From NCBI GenBank assembly GCA_021778015.1, contig JAJYCX010000005.1, positions 22,842-86,841 on the forward strand: a DNA stretch of 64,000 nt, read 5' to 3'. Position numbers and translations under genes: made by a program. This stretch comes from Pseudomonadota bacterium (lineage in GTDB: Bacteria > Pseudomonadota > Gammaproteobacteria > UBA1113). Below the pieces are notes generated by a model. That model saw only the letters and a program-made list of their open reading frames with translations, made no database searches and was not told where the DNA came from. Below, piece by piece: positions 48,340 to 56,950 of this stretch (the stretch's first letter is position 1; each line of letters begins with the position of its first letter).

Positions 48340-49240
48340 GATTTATAAAAAGCAAGCTAGATTATTGCTCAATGTATTGCCTGAGATAGCTAAAGAGACT
48401 TGTTTTGCGATGCATGGTGGCACAGCGATTAATTTATTTGTGCGTGATATGCCAAGACTCTCTGTCGATATTGATCTAACGTATACACCTATAGAAAATC
48501 GTGCGATATCGCTTCAACATATTACAGAAGCATTGATAAGAATTAAGAAATACATCGAATCGGCTATCCCAGGCATAAACGTTAAGCACGAACAGGATGT
48601 TGCTAAGCTATTTATCTCGTTGCAAGAAGTGAATATTAAGGTAGAAGTTAATCTCACTGGGCGAGGTGTTATTGAAGATCCAGTAAAAATGCCTTTGTGC
48701 AAAAAAGCTGAAATAGAGTTTGATACATTTGCTGTGATGCAAATAGTGCCTTTAAGTCAGCTATATGGAGGCAAGATCTGCGCAGCTTTAGATAGACAGC
48801 ACCCTAGAGATTTATTTGATGTAAAGTTTTTGCTATCTAATGAAGGTTTTTCTGACGAGATTAAACGAGGCTTTCTGTTATGCTTGATCTCTGGAGATAG
48901 ACCCATTCATGAAATAATTAGCCCAAAACTACAAGATCAGGAATTGGTGTTGAATAACCAATTTTCCGGCATGAGCGAAGAAGAATTTACTTATGGTGAT
49001 TATATTCATATTAGAAATTTGCTCATAGACACTGTTAAAAGTAGACTGACTGAATATGATAGAGAATTCTTATTGAGTGTGAAAGCACTAACTCCTGATT
49101 GGGGTATCTATAATTTTGAAAGGTTCTCCGCAGTACAGTGGAAATTACACAATCTGCAGAAATTACGAGATACCAATCTAAGCAAATATAAAAAACAGTA
49201 TGAATTGTTAAAACAAAGCTTAGACCTGACAATAATCTAA
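48329..49240 (+). CDS. abiEii: Type IV toxin AbiEii, nucleotidyltransferase
   Basis: A 303-residue AbiEii/AbiGii toxin with the DNA polymerase beta-like nucleotidyltransferase core: FAMHGGTAINLF and RLSVDIDLTY (the GG and DxD metal ligands, about residues 30-52), then the conserved LYGGKICAALDRQHPRDLFDVKFL. Such toxins act reversibly, with NTP transfer to tRNA acceptor stems shown for some members. It lies in the abiE operon and could give phage abortive infection or plasmid/island maintenance. No start other than the ATG at 48329 is needed. Confidence 0.9.
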   Translation: MKSEIYKKQARLLLNVLPEIAKETCFAMHGGTAINLFVRDMPRLSVDIDLTYTPIENRAISLQHITEALIRIKKYIESAIPGINVKHEQDVAKLFISLQEVNIKVEVNLTGRGVIEDPVKMPLCKKAEIEFDTFAVMQIVPLSQLYGGKICAALDRQHPRDLFDVKFLLSNEGFSDEIKRGFLLCLISGDRPIHEIISPKLQDQELVLNNQFSGMSEEEFTYGDYIHIRNLLIDTVKSRLTEYDREFLLSVKALTPDWGIYNFERFSAVQWKLHNLQKLRDTNLSKYKKQYELLKQSLDLTII

Positions 49241-49271
49241 TATAATTGTTATAGAAAGGAAAACGTTTAAA

Positions 49272-49907
49272 ATGTATGATTATCTATTTTACTTTTCCCT
49301 AGTTGCTGTAACGATGGCTTTAACGCCTGGTCCGGCGATGATGTACTGCATTAATACGTCTATAGACCATGGCAAACGCGCAGGCGTATTGGCTGCGTTA
49401 GGGGTGGAGCTAGGGACTTTCATTTATGTAATGATAACAGCATTCGGTTTAGCGACTTTAATTTTAGCTTCTCCTATGATCTATTCTGGTTTAAGAATAC
49501 TGGGTGCCTTATATTTGTTGTATCTTGCTTATAAAGCACTACCCAACCAAAAAGTACTAACGGCGAAGAAAGCTATTAAAAGTAAAACCAGTACATTATT
49601 AACAGGGATCCTCTTAAACATTACCAACCCTAAGATCCTATTAATCTTTATTACACTGTTGCCGCAATTTGTACCGGCTGACCATAGAAGTATAAAAATA
49701 TTCTTTTTCTTAGGTTTGGTTTTTAATCTATGTGGTTTAGCTGCCAATTCATCTGCGGCTATTTTTAGTCATAGTTTAAAATACAAGTTAACACATGTTA
49801 CTTCTGCAAAAACTAAAAAATTTATTAGTTATATTCCTAGCGCACTATTTTTCTTGATAGCGGCTCTTGCACTATCGTTCACGATAGTGAGTTTAGCGGG
49901 TGAATAA
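49272..49907 (+). CDS. LysE/RhtB-family amino acid exporter
   Basis: A 211-residue membrane protein with about six helices. The N-terminal PGPAMMYCINTSIDHGKRAGVLAALGVELG motif region and a central NITNPKILLIFITLLPQF are hallmarks of LysE-type exporters. AAGGAAAACG precedes the ATG. It is 31 bases after the toxin gene on the same strand but probably has its own role: efflux of amino acids or related compounds. Confidence 0.88.
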   Translation: MYDYLFYFSLVAVTMALTPGPAMMYCINTSIDHGKRAGVLAALGVELGTFIYVMITAFGLATLILASPMIYSGLRILGALYLLYLAYKALPNQKVLTAKKAIKSKTSTLLTGILLNITNPKILLIFITLLPQFVPADHRSIKIFFFLGLVFNLCGLAANSSAAIFSHSLKYKLTHVTSAKTKKFISYIPSALFFLIAALALSFTIVSLAGE

Positions 49908-50047
49908 AATGTCCATTATCGCTAGATATACGGCTGAAACGAAATAATCAGAAAATCTCTATCTCATAGGATCATTGACCTGAGTATCATTCGAAAAGCT
50001 CACTATAAATAGATAATTGCATTATTTTTAAGAAATTTCTCATTTTC

Positions 50048-50075
50048 TTGCAATCCCTAATATTTCCTTAATAAT
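50048..50075 (+). promoter_or_regulatory. Predicted promoter for the 50081 RNA candidate
   Basis: TTGCAA (50048-50053) and AATAAT (50070-50075) with 16 bases between them. The transcript would start around 50082. Confidence 0.35.
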
Positions 50076-50080
50076 TCTTT

Positions 50081-50228
50081 GCTACGCTTAGAGGTAGCTA
50101 AAGGGATTAGCGGAGGTAAAAGAACCGACCGCCTATGCAGCGGTCGGATCACTAACATTTACTTTAGAAAATAAATTATTATTTTTCAATTACTTACATA
50201 CCAAGACTAGGTTTCTTCGCTAATCCCG
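50081..50228 (+). ncRNA. Structured RNA candidate upstream of the glycine-zipper lipoprotein
   Basis: Elements in order: a small hairpin (GCTAC...GTAGC, 50081-50098), a long-range 10-bp stem GGGATTAGCG (50104-50113) with CGCTAATCCC (50219-50228), and inside it a perfect 8-bp hairpin CCGACCGC-CTATGCA-GCGGTCGG (50126-50148). No reading frame of note exists in this 465-base gap. It could be a small RNA or part of a leader for the 50373 gene. Two GGAGG/AGAGG stretches might bind CsrA. Confidence 0.45.
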
Positions 50229-50372
50229 TATGAAAACCATGTCACTCTCCTCAAAATGAAACAAATTTTTTTCTTTTCAGAAAAATACACTGAGTTAAGT
50301 TTCTCCTAAGCAGATCTCTTCCTGAATTGTATAGTTTTGCTACTATTTGTAATAGTATCAAGGGGGTTTATC

Positions 50373-50591
50373 ATGAAAAAAACAACTTTAATGATTGGGA
50401 TGAGCCTGATGGCACTCAGTCTAGTCAGCTGTGATGGCAACATCACTAAGCAAGACGTGGGGACGGTTGGTGGTGCTGTAGCAGGGGGTGTTATAGGCAG
50501 TCAATTCGGTAGCGGTGCTGGCAATACGGCGGCTACCATCGGGGGTGCTGTAGTGGGCGGTTACATTGGCAATCAGTTGACAAAAGACTAG
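50373..50591 (+). CDS. Small glycine-zipper lipoprotein
   Basis: A 72-residue lipoprotein with a signal ending in LVSC (Cys about residue 20) and a glycine-zipper region (GGAVAGGVIGSQFGSGAG, then GGAVVGGYIGNQL). This is the glycine-zipper 2TM family, often attached to the outer membrane. AAGGGGG precedes ATG 50373. It lies directly upstream of dotH on the same strand, 187 bases away, and could be a partner of the secretion apparatus, though the family is also common elsewhere. Confidence 0.8.
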   Translation: MKKTTLMIGMSLMALSLVSCDGNITKQDVGTVGGAVAGGVIGSQFGSGAGNTAATIGGAVVGGYIGNQLTKD

Positions 50592-50671
50592 ATTCTTTGA
50601 GTTTTTCTTGCCAAAAAGTGGCCAGGGATGGCACTAGGCCTATGTTTTACATCTAAATGATATTATAATCC

Positions 50672-50708
50672 ATATCAATGATATAGTGGTGTGATGCAGG
50701 TGTATAAT
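50672..50708 (+). promoter_or_regulatory. Predicted dotHGF promoter region with palindrome
   Basis: A -10 box TATAAT at 50703-50708 follows a 13-base palindrome ATATCAATGATAT (50672-50684) that occupies the place of the -35 and would suit an activator or repressor. No clean TTGACA-type -35 is present. Confidence 0.45.
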
Positions 50709-50778
50709 CTACAGCTTGTGGTCTATTTTTGCACACGAACCACCTGAGCCTAGATTTGTCTATTTAAGGAACAATCGA

Positions 50779-51909
50779 TTGAGGAAACTGTTTGTAGCAT
50801 TAAGTTTGTTACTCATGTGCCTAGGGGCTAGTGCTGAGGAAAGCAGTGCTGATCTATTGGGGCTGGGCGCTGCACGTAGTTTCATCGGCGAAGCGCAGGC
50901 GCAAGCAAAAGCAAATACATCACAAACGAAGCCAGCTTCACCAGGACAGAACCCGGCGGGCAATGCCAATACAACGGCAAATGAAGATGATAGTGACGAA
51001 GGGCTAACGCAATTTATGAAAGGACAATCGCAAAGCAGTGATGCAGCTACGCCAAACGATACCACTTCTCAGCCAGCACCAAAACCAACTATGCCGCCCG
51101 TCAATCCTTGGGTTCCTTCTGATGAAAATGAGGCTTTAGCCAATGCGGGCGCGTTTCGTTCTGTAACACAAGATGCATTTCCGCTTAGTCCAAATCAAAT
51201 CAATGAGTTGCGTAATATGTTGGATCAAACCCAGCGTGCGCAAGCCGCGGCGCCTTATAAAACGCCGCCCGCACCTACATCTACTTCGTTGAACATCGAT
51301 CTAGCTCCCGGTGCCGTGCCACCAGTAGTTCGTTTGTCTAAAGGTTTTGTTTCTTCTTTGGTGTTTATTGACGGCACAGGCGCACCATGGCCTATTGATT
51401 CTTTTGATTTGGGTGACCCTACGGCATTTAATATCAGCTGGGATAAAAAAGGCAATACTCTCATGGTGCAAGCACGCCAAGACTATAGTTATGGTAATTT
51501 AGCGGTGAATCTTAAAAATTTAAATACTCCCGTGATGTTAACTTTGGTTCCTGGACAACGTGTGGTAGATTATAGAGTGGATATGCGTGTGCCTGGTCAA
51601 GGGCCTCAAGCGACAGTAGCGATAGGCGATGATCTGCCTGCTCCCGCAGATAATCAACTGTTAAATGTTTTAAATGGAATAGCGCCGATGAATGGCCGCA
51701 GGTTAAAAACAGAAAATGATTTTGCACAAGTCTGGATGGTAGGTGATGTGCTTTATCTGCGTAGCGCTTATGTGATTCTATCACCAGCATGGGTTGCTAA
51801 AATGTCCAGCGCAGATGGTATGAATGCTTATAAATTACCGCCATCGCCGTTGGTATTGTTAATGCGACATGGGCAAATTGTATCTGTCAAAATAGAGGGG
51901 TTGTCATAA
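50779..51909 (+). CDS. dotH: Type IVB secretion outer-membrane core protein DotH/IcmK
   Basis: DotH forms, with DotC and DotD, the outer-membrane disc of the Dot/Icm machine. The start is a TTG at 50779 (AAGGA upstream), giving a 376-residue protein with a clean signal peptide ending near ASA; an upstream TTG at 50716 would give an odd N-terminus. A low-complexity acidic/Pro region (about 30-110) is followed by the conserved core: LSPNQINELRNMLDQ, APGAVPPVVRLSKGFVSSLVFID, GAPWPIDSFDLGDP and LTLVPGQRVVDYRVDMRVPG. It overlaps dotG by one base. Confidence 0.93.
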   Translation: MRKLFVALSLLLMCLGASAEESSADLLGLGAARSFIGEAQAQAKANTSQTKPASPGQNPAGNANTTANEDDSDEGLTQFMKGQSQSSDAATPNDTTSQPAPKPTMPPVNPWVPSDENEALANAGAFRSVTQDAFPLSPNQINELRNMLDQTQRAQAAAPYKTPPAPTSTSLNIDLAPGAVPPVVRLSKGFVSSLVFIDGTGAPWPIDSFDLGDPTAFNISWDKKGNTLMVQARQDYSYGNLAVNLKNLNTPVMLTLVPGQRVVDYRVDMRVPGQGPQATVAIGDDLPAPADNQLLNVLNGIAPMNGRRLKTENDFAQVWMVGDVLYLRSAYVILSPAWVAKMSSADGMNAYKLPPSPLVLLMRHGQIVSVKIEGLS

Positions 51910-53264
51910 TGGCCAGCCGCTTAGATAATATTTCAAATTTGTTTTCTAATTTTAGAACGCGTAGCATCATTATCGTGACCGTGGTTATAATAGCCTTAGC
52001 TATTGTAGTCGGTATCATTCGTTTGATTAAAGCGCCCGCAGAACAAAACACTGCGAATACCGATTTAGTCAGCGCGCCTGTGCAAAAAACAGCACCAGGT
52101 TTAAATAGTACTTCCCCTGAGTACACGCAATTGCAACAACAATTGAATCAACAGCGTATTCAACAAGCGGAAAAAACCGGCGGTAGTGCTATTCCTACTC
52201 TAACGTATCAAAGTACTACGCCTACACAGTCACCAGCATCGTCGCAACCGGTTACTCCAACGAATGCTCCGGTAGACCCACAAATTGCCGCATTGCAAGA
52301 GCAGGTTGCAGAGCAAAATCAAGAACTCCAACAAGCTACGACTCAAGAAATCCAACAGGCAACAACGGATAAAAGTGGCGCTATGCGTGCACAAGCGCAA
52401 CAGCTATTGCAAGCATGGGGACAATCTCCTACGCAAGCGTATGAAGTTGGTATGAGTGACGAGCAACTTGCAGCAATGGGTATTATGACCCCAGGAAGTG
52501 CTACAACTGCCAGCGCATCCAGCAGTACAGCGCCAGTGCTCATTAAAGCGGGAGACATTCAATTTGCAGTGTTGGATACAGCAATCAATTCCGATGAGCC
52601 AGGCCCTGTGATGGCCACCGTTGTCTTGGGTCCATATAAGGGCGCGAAGTTATTAGGTGATTTAAGTACTACTAAGAATTTACCGGGGAGTAATGGTGGT
52701 GAAGCAGTCGTGGTGCGTTTTTCGGTCATGAGTTTTGCCGGTTTAGAGCGTAGCCTCTCGATTTCTGCAGTTGCTATCGATCCCAATACGGCGCGCACCG
52801 CTTTAGCCAGCGATGTGGATCACCATTATTTATTACGCTACGGTTCTTTGTTTGCTTCATCCTTCTTAAACGGTTATGGTAATGCTGCACTGCAAGCGGG
52901 TTCTAGCGTCTCGCAAAATTCAGATGGCGGCACGTTTACAACCTATCCTGATGCTAGCCCGAAACGAGAAGTGGCTGCTGGTTTTGGAACAGTAGGACAG
53001 AACTGGGGCCAACAATTAGGGGACACCTTTAATCGTCAAAATACCATCACCGTAAATGCGGGTGTAGGTGTAGGTATTTTATTTTTGACGGATGTGTCAG
53101 CAAACTCCAATACGCCGCCAACGAGTATTATACAAGCCGTTGCAACTAAGAACGTACAAGATCAATTGGCTGCAGAGAATGTAAGTACAACTAATGTACT
53201 GCCTATAGAGCAAGCCCAAAATCAATTAGTCCAACCTGTGCCTAATGCACAGAATAGGCAATAA
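51909..53264 (+). CDS. dotG: Type IVB secretion channel protein DotG/IcmE, short form
   Basis: DotG spans both membranes as the central channel. Here it has 451 residues, one transmembrane helix at 18-40, a glutamine-rich linker (about 70-190) and the conserved C-terminal channel domain (about 205-410; GDIQFAVLDTAINSDEPGPVMATV and the barrel-like SNGGEAVVVRFSVMSF). The long pentapeptide-like repeats of Legionella and Coxiella DotG (about 1000 residues) are absent, so it is closer in layout to conjugative TraO. No frameshift was seen; the gene runs between dotH and dotF. Confidence 0.93.
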   Translation: MASRLDNISNLFSNFRTRSIIIVTVVIIALAIVVGIIRLIKAPAEQNTANTDLVSAPVQKTAPGLNSTSPEYTQLQQQLNQQRIQQAEKTGGSAIPTLTYQSTTPTQSPASSQPVTPTNAPVDPQIAALQEQVAEQNQELQQATTQEIQQATTDKSGAMRAQAQQLLQAWGQSPTQAYEVGMSDEQLAAMGIMTPGSATTASASSSTAPVLIKAGDIQFAVLDTAINSDEPGPVMATVVLGPYKGAKLLGDLSTTKNLPGSNGGEAVVVRFSVMSFAGLERSLSISAVAIDPNTARTALASDVDHHYLLRYGSLFASSFLNGYGNAALQAGSSVSQNSDGGTFTTYPDASPKREVAAGFGTVGQNWGQQLGDTFNRQNTITVNAGVGVGILFLTDVSANSNTPPTSIIQAVATKNVQDQLAAENVSTTNVLPIEQAQNQLVQPVPNAQNRQ

Positions 53265-53279
53265 CAATAGGATGATGAT

Positions 53280-54332
53280 ATGAGCGATCTAAACCATCAC
53301 GATGAAGAAGAGTATCATTTCGATGACAGTGAAAATTTCGATTTTGGTGAGCATGATGCGGCTGCTGAAGAAGAATTTGTGGGTGACGAAGAAGTTGTAG
53401 AAGACACGGAAGCTAAAGCATGGAACAATGAACGGCCCGGCGCCGTATCTAGCAAAAAGCCGCTACCGAAACCGAATAAAAAAATAATTATGGTGGCAGG
53501 TGTGGTTGTTTTATTGATTGTGGGTTACTTTATAATGCCACGTAGTAAAACGCCCGCAGTGACCGCTATTCCTACCGCCACAGCGCCTAGAGAAATGGCT
53601 AAGGCCAAACCAGCTGTCACGCCAGTGTCAACTACTGAAAGCAATAATGGTGTCCCTACATCACAGAATACAATTCCTCCAGAGGAAAGTGCTGCTACGG
53701 CCAACGGTCCGAATACGGCACTAGACAATGCAACCAATGGAGCTTGGTTGAATACCGACAACAGCACACCGCCAGCCACCAGTAGCAATACGCAAGCAAC
53801 GACAGCCGCTCCTGAAGAGGTTACACAGACTACACAAACTACTACACAGACTGTGCAGCCCAACGCGCCAGATGAAACCAATTTGCCTATGCAAATGCAA
53901 ACACTGAATCAAGAAAATCAGACGCTCACCCTTAAATTGCAACAAGTTACCGCTCAAAGCGAAGCAACCGCAGCGCGGGCGAAGAATTTAGAAAAAGTAG
54001 TAGAGCAATTACAAGCGCAAGTAAAGCAAATGACACAAACATCTCCACCGCCTCTGCAAAGACCGCGGTCTGAAATGGCTGCAGAACCGTTATCTGCTAT
54101 GCCAAGCAGCAGTGCAGAGAGCACCGAGAGTAGGACACGCTTAGTGTATTATGTACAAGCGATTATTCCGGGTCGTGCGTGGATTGCGGATAGTAATGGC
54201 CGTATTATTACAGTGACTCAAGGCGATCGCGTAGAAGCGCTAAACAGCACTGTGAAGAACATCGATCCTATCAATGGTATTGTAACGCTGAGTAATGGCA
54301 GGCAGATTGAATACGGCATGGTGGCTCAATAG
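53280..54332 (+). CDS. dotF: Type IVB secretion inner-membrane protein DotF/IcmG
   Basis: A 350-residue DotF. An acidic cytoplasmic N-terminus (DDSENFDFGEHDAAAEEE) leads to one membrane helix at about 68-86. Then come a Thr/Pro-rich linker, a coiled coil at about 200-255, and a C-terminal domain with VYYVQAIIPGRAW-type residues at about 290-350 that I associate with IcmG of Legionella and Coxiella. It is the last gene of the trio, followed by a hairpin and the convergent parB. DotE and other dot/icm genes that often follow are missing here. Confidence 0.9.
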   Translation: MSDLNHHDEEEYHFDDSENFDFGEHDAAAEEEFVGDEEVVEDTEAKAWNNERPGAVSSKKPLPKPNKKIIMVAGVVVLLIVGYFIMPRSKTPAVTAIPTATAPREMAKAKPAVTPVSTTESNNGVPTSQNTIPPEESAATANGPNTALDNATNGAWLNTDNSTPPATSSNTQATTAAPEEVTQTTQTTTQTVQPNAPDETNLPMQMQTLNQENQTLTLKLQQVTAQSEATAARAKNLEKVVEQLQAQVKQMTQTSPPPLQRPRSEMAAEPLSAMPSSSAESTESRTRLVYYVQAIIPGRAWIADSNGRIITVTQGDRVEALNSTVKNIDPINGIVTLSNGRQIEYGMVAQ

Positions 54333-54343
54333 GGTTTTGTTTG

Positions 54344-54370
54344 TGGGGGTGGGCTTGCCCCCTTATTTTT
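54344..54370 (+). terminator. Terminator after dotF
   Basis: GGGGGTGGGCTTGCCCCC hairpin (GGGGG 54344-54348 with CCCCC 54358-54362, or the inner GGGC/GCCC) with a following TTATTTTT. It overlaps the 3' end of parB. Confidence 0.65.
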
Positions 54371-55154
54371 CTCCTACACCCAATCGCTGTAAAATACCGT
54401 CTAAAATTTCCAAATTTTGAAATTGAATGCGTAAAGCGCCGCGACCATTCTCATCATAATCTACTGCCACTGGCGAGCCGACTTGTTCGGCAAGTGTATT
54501 TTCTAAACGGGCAATGTTCGGATCTTTACGCTCAGTAGCGGAATTTTCTTTCTTGCCTAATTTAATCAAGCGTTCCAATTGTCGCACGCTTAAATCATTT
54601 TCTACGCACTGATGTGCTAATGGGTATTGTTCTTCTGTAGGCAAGCCTGCCAATAATTTACCATGACCCTCGCTTAAACAGCTATCAATAAGATATTGTT
54701 GTATTCTGCTATCTAATTTTAATAAACGCAATAAATTGCTAATAGCAGCGCGCGATTTTCCTACCAAGGCGCCGATCTCATCGTGTGTATAAACAAAATC
54801 TTCTTGTAACCGTAAATAGGCTTTGGCTTCTTCAATTAAATTTAAATCGCTGCGATTGATATTTTCAACAATGGCGGCTTGTAGGGCTTGCTCATCGCTG
54901 TATTCACCCACTAAGCAACTGACTGTAGATAATTCGGCAAGTTGACAGGCGCGCCAACGGCGTTCACCGGCGATGATTTCATAGCGGTTATGTCCTAACG
55001 CTCTAACGACGATGGGTTGTAATAATCCCCCCATTTGTCGTATTGATTGCGCCAATTCCGCTAAGGCTTCGGTATCAAAATGATGTCGCGGTTGAAAACG
55101 GCCGCGCTGTAAAGCTTCTATGGGTAGTTGTTGTAGCTCTACTTTTTTAGCCAT
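54363..55154 (-). CDS. parB: Chromosome-partitioning protein ParB
   Basis: A 263-residue ParB. It lacks the long ParA-interacting N-terminus and begins near the CTPase/DNA-binding core: RFQPR, GLLQPIVVR, YEIIAGERRWRAC (the GERRxRA CTP-binding motif), IVENINRSDLNLIEEA, and a helix-turn-helix around KSRAAISNLLRLLKL. The C-terminal dimerisation part ends IQFQNLEILDGILQRL. No parA is next to it; the neighbours are a polysaccharide exporter and dotF. parS sites were not searched for systematically. It is probably chromosomal. Confidence 0.93.
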   Translation of the reverse strand: MAKKVELQQLPIEALQRGRFQPRHHFDTEALAELAQSIRQMGGLLQPIVVRALGHNRYEIIAGERRWRACQLAELSTVSCLVGEYSDEQALQAAIVENINRSDLNLIEEAKAYLRLQEDFVYTHDEIGALVGKSRAAISNLLRLLKLDSRIQQYLIDSCLSEGHGKLLAGLPTEEQYPLAHQCVENDLSVRQLERLIKLGKKENSATERKDPNIARLENTLAEQVGSPVAVDYDENGRGALRIQFQNLEILDGILQRLGVGEK

Positions 55155-55159
55155 GGAGT

Positions 55160-55918
55160 TTAAGCTGTGGTGGGGTTAGCGGCGTCATAGGCTTTTAAAA
55201 CATCATCGACTAGCCCAAATGCTTTAACACGCCCCTTTTCCAGCCATAATGCTTTTTTACAAAATTTACGGACTAGATCAGTAGAATGCGAAGAGAATAC
55301 AACGATGTCGGATTCAGCAACCAATTGTGTCATACGCTGTTTTGACTTTTCCATGAAAGAAGAGTCGCCTACGCCCATAACCTCATCTAATAATAAAATC
55401 TCTGGCGAAAAACTGGTGGCAATGCTAAAAGCAAGGCGTAATTGCATACCGCTCGAGTAAGTACGTACGGGCATAGCTAAATACTCGCCTAATTCACTGA
55501 ATTCAGCGATGCTTGTTTTGCTAGCCTCAATCTCTTTCTTGGACATGCCACGTAATAAGCCACTTAAAACAATATTTTCATAGCCAGTAGATTCACTATC
55601 AATGCCTAAGCCTAAATCCAATAAAGATGAAATGCGACCTTTGATTTGTACACGGCCTATAGCCGGCGTATAGACTTTTGCTAAAACACGCAATAAGGTA
55701 CTTTTACCCGCACCGTTGTGGCCAATGAGCGCCAAGGTATCACCTGAAGACAGTTCCAAGCAAACGTCTTCTAAGGCGCGTACAAAAGTAATGCTACTGC
55801 TTTCTTGTTTTATGCTACCACCCGTGACCAGAGATACCAAACTTTTTTTCAGAGAACGGGTATTGGCACCATAAACAGGAAAATCTAAGGTAACACGGGA
55901 TAATTTTATAGTTGACAT
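55160..55918 (-). CDS. wzt: Polysaccharide-export ABC transporter ATPase (Wzt-type)
   Basis: A 252-residue ATPase with Walker A GHNGAGKST, the signature YSSGMQLRLAFS and Walker B ILLLDEVMGVGD. It lacks the C-terminal carbohydrate-recognition domain that some Wzt proteins use to select capped O-antigen, so it belongs with the TagH/KpsT-like, non-selective group. The stop is three bases before the start of parB and its ATG lies three bases after the wzm stop. It energises export of lipid-linked glycan from the cytoplasm. Confidence 0.9.
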   Translation of the reverse strand: MSTIKLSRVTLDFPVYGANTRSLKKSLVSLVTGGSIKQESSSITFVRALEDVCLELSSGDTLALIGHNGAGKSTLLRVLAKVYTPAIGRVQIKGRISSLLDLGLGIDSESTGYENIVLSGLLRGMSKKEIEASKTSIAEFSELGEYLAMPVRTYSSGMQLRLAFSIATSFSPEILLLDEVMGVGDSSFMEKSKQRMTQLVAESDIVVFSSHSTDLVRKFCKKALWLEKGRVKAFGLVDDVLKAYDAANPTTA

Positions 55919-55921
55919 ATA

Positions 55922-56752
55922 TTACACCCAAAACGCAATACGGTGACGACATCTGGCTAGAACAATGACCATCAAGGCTAAGCCCACTATCGCTAATATG
56001 ATGCAATAGGCTAAGGTATTGGCAGAAGGTATTTGCCCTAATAAAGGTGCGCGCAACAATTGTATTAACTGATAAAAAGGATTGAAGTTCATTAGTGCTT
56101 GTAATTTAGGAGATAGCATTGAGTGCTGCCACAAGATAGGCGTTATTAAAAAACTGATCTGCACTAAGCTTGCCACAATCGGTTTCATGTCGCGAAAACG
56201 GCTGCCGAGTATGGCCAGCAATAAACCAAAACTATAACCTATGCTCAAAAATAATATTAAACCAAAGATTAGATAAAACACCCCAGCAGAAGTAGGTGCA
56301 ATTTTGTAATAGATTAAAATAGGCAAAACAGGCAAAATATTGTGTAGCAAAACAATAAAATTACGGGTTAATAAGCGCAAAATGTAGATGGAAAAGGGTA
56401 AACAAGTCTGACGTATAAAACCAGAGTTTTCAACAAAGGCTTCGTTGGCTTCGAGGATAATGGTAGAAATGAAGGTCCAGGTGATTAAGCCTGTAGCCAA
56501 ATAAGGATAATAAGTAGATAAGTCGATCTTAAATAATTTTCCGTATAAAAACCCCATGCTGTAGATCATAATAGCGGTACTGAGGGTAATCCAAAAAGGT
56601 CCTAGCTGTGAGCGTCTATATCGCAAGCGTATATCTTGCCAGCCTAAGCTCCACCAAATACGCCAAGCAGCCAAACCTTGCCGCAGATCGGTAATTGCCG
56701 GGCGCAGATGGAAGGTGCGGGGGATAGGCGCTGTTGTTGTGCTAGTGTTCAA
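55922..56752 (-). CDS. wzm: Polysaccharide-export ABC transporter permease (Wzm-type)
   Basis: A 276-residue ABC-2-type permease with six membrane helices. RYRRSQLGPFWITLSTAIMIYSMGFLYG near the N-terminus is a hallmark of Wzm/TagG/KpsM permeases. Together with the ATPase three bases downstream it would export an O-antigen or teichoic-acid-like polymer. Downstream of the glycosyltransferase operon on the same strand, with 198 bases between. Confidence 0.92.
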   Translation of the reverse strand: MNTSTTTAPIPRTFHLRPAITDLRQGLAAWRIWWSLGWQDIRLRYRRSQLGPFWITLSTAIMIYSMGFLYGKLFKIDLSTYYPYLATGLITWTFISTIILEANEAFVENSGFIRQTCLPFSIYILRLLTRNFIVLLHNILPVLPILIYYKIAPTSAGVFYLIFGLILFLSIGYSFGLLLAILGSRFRDMKPIVASLVQISFLITPILWQHSMLSPKLQALMNFNPFYQLIQLLRAPLLGQIPSANTLAYCIILAIVGLALMVIVLARCRHRIAFWV

Positions 56753-56950
56753 AAAAGCCTCAATTTAGTTTTTGCTGGGGGATTGTTATTGGACAGAATT
56801 GTAGCATGAATGCGGAAAATAGGGCAAGGGGATGGCCCAGTCTTTGTACTTCATCTACTGTGGTCTTTAAAGCCTTTCAAGGGTATTCCGTTAAGACTGC
56901 TGGGACTAAAAACCAGTCAAAAAGTGCCTCAAAGTCATTACCGCATATGG
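56753..56950. other. Intergenic gap between the glycan operon and wzm
   Basis: No gene, repeat family member or clear terminator was seen in this 198-base stretch. It may hold the promoter for wzm-wzt-parB. Confidence 0.4.

Noticed and set aside
53525-53957. Long minus-strand frames inside dotF
   Set aside because: They result from the Thr/Ala-rich codons of the dotF linker.
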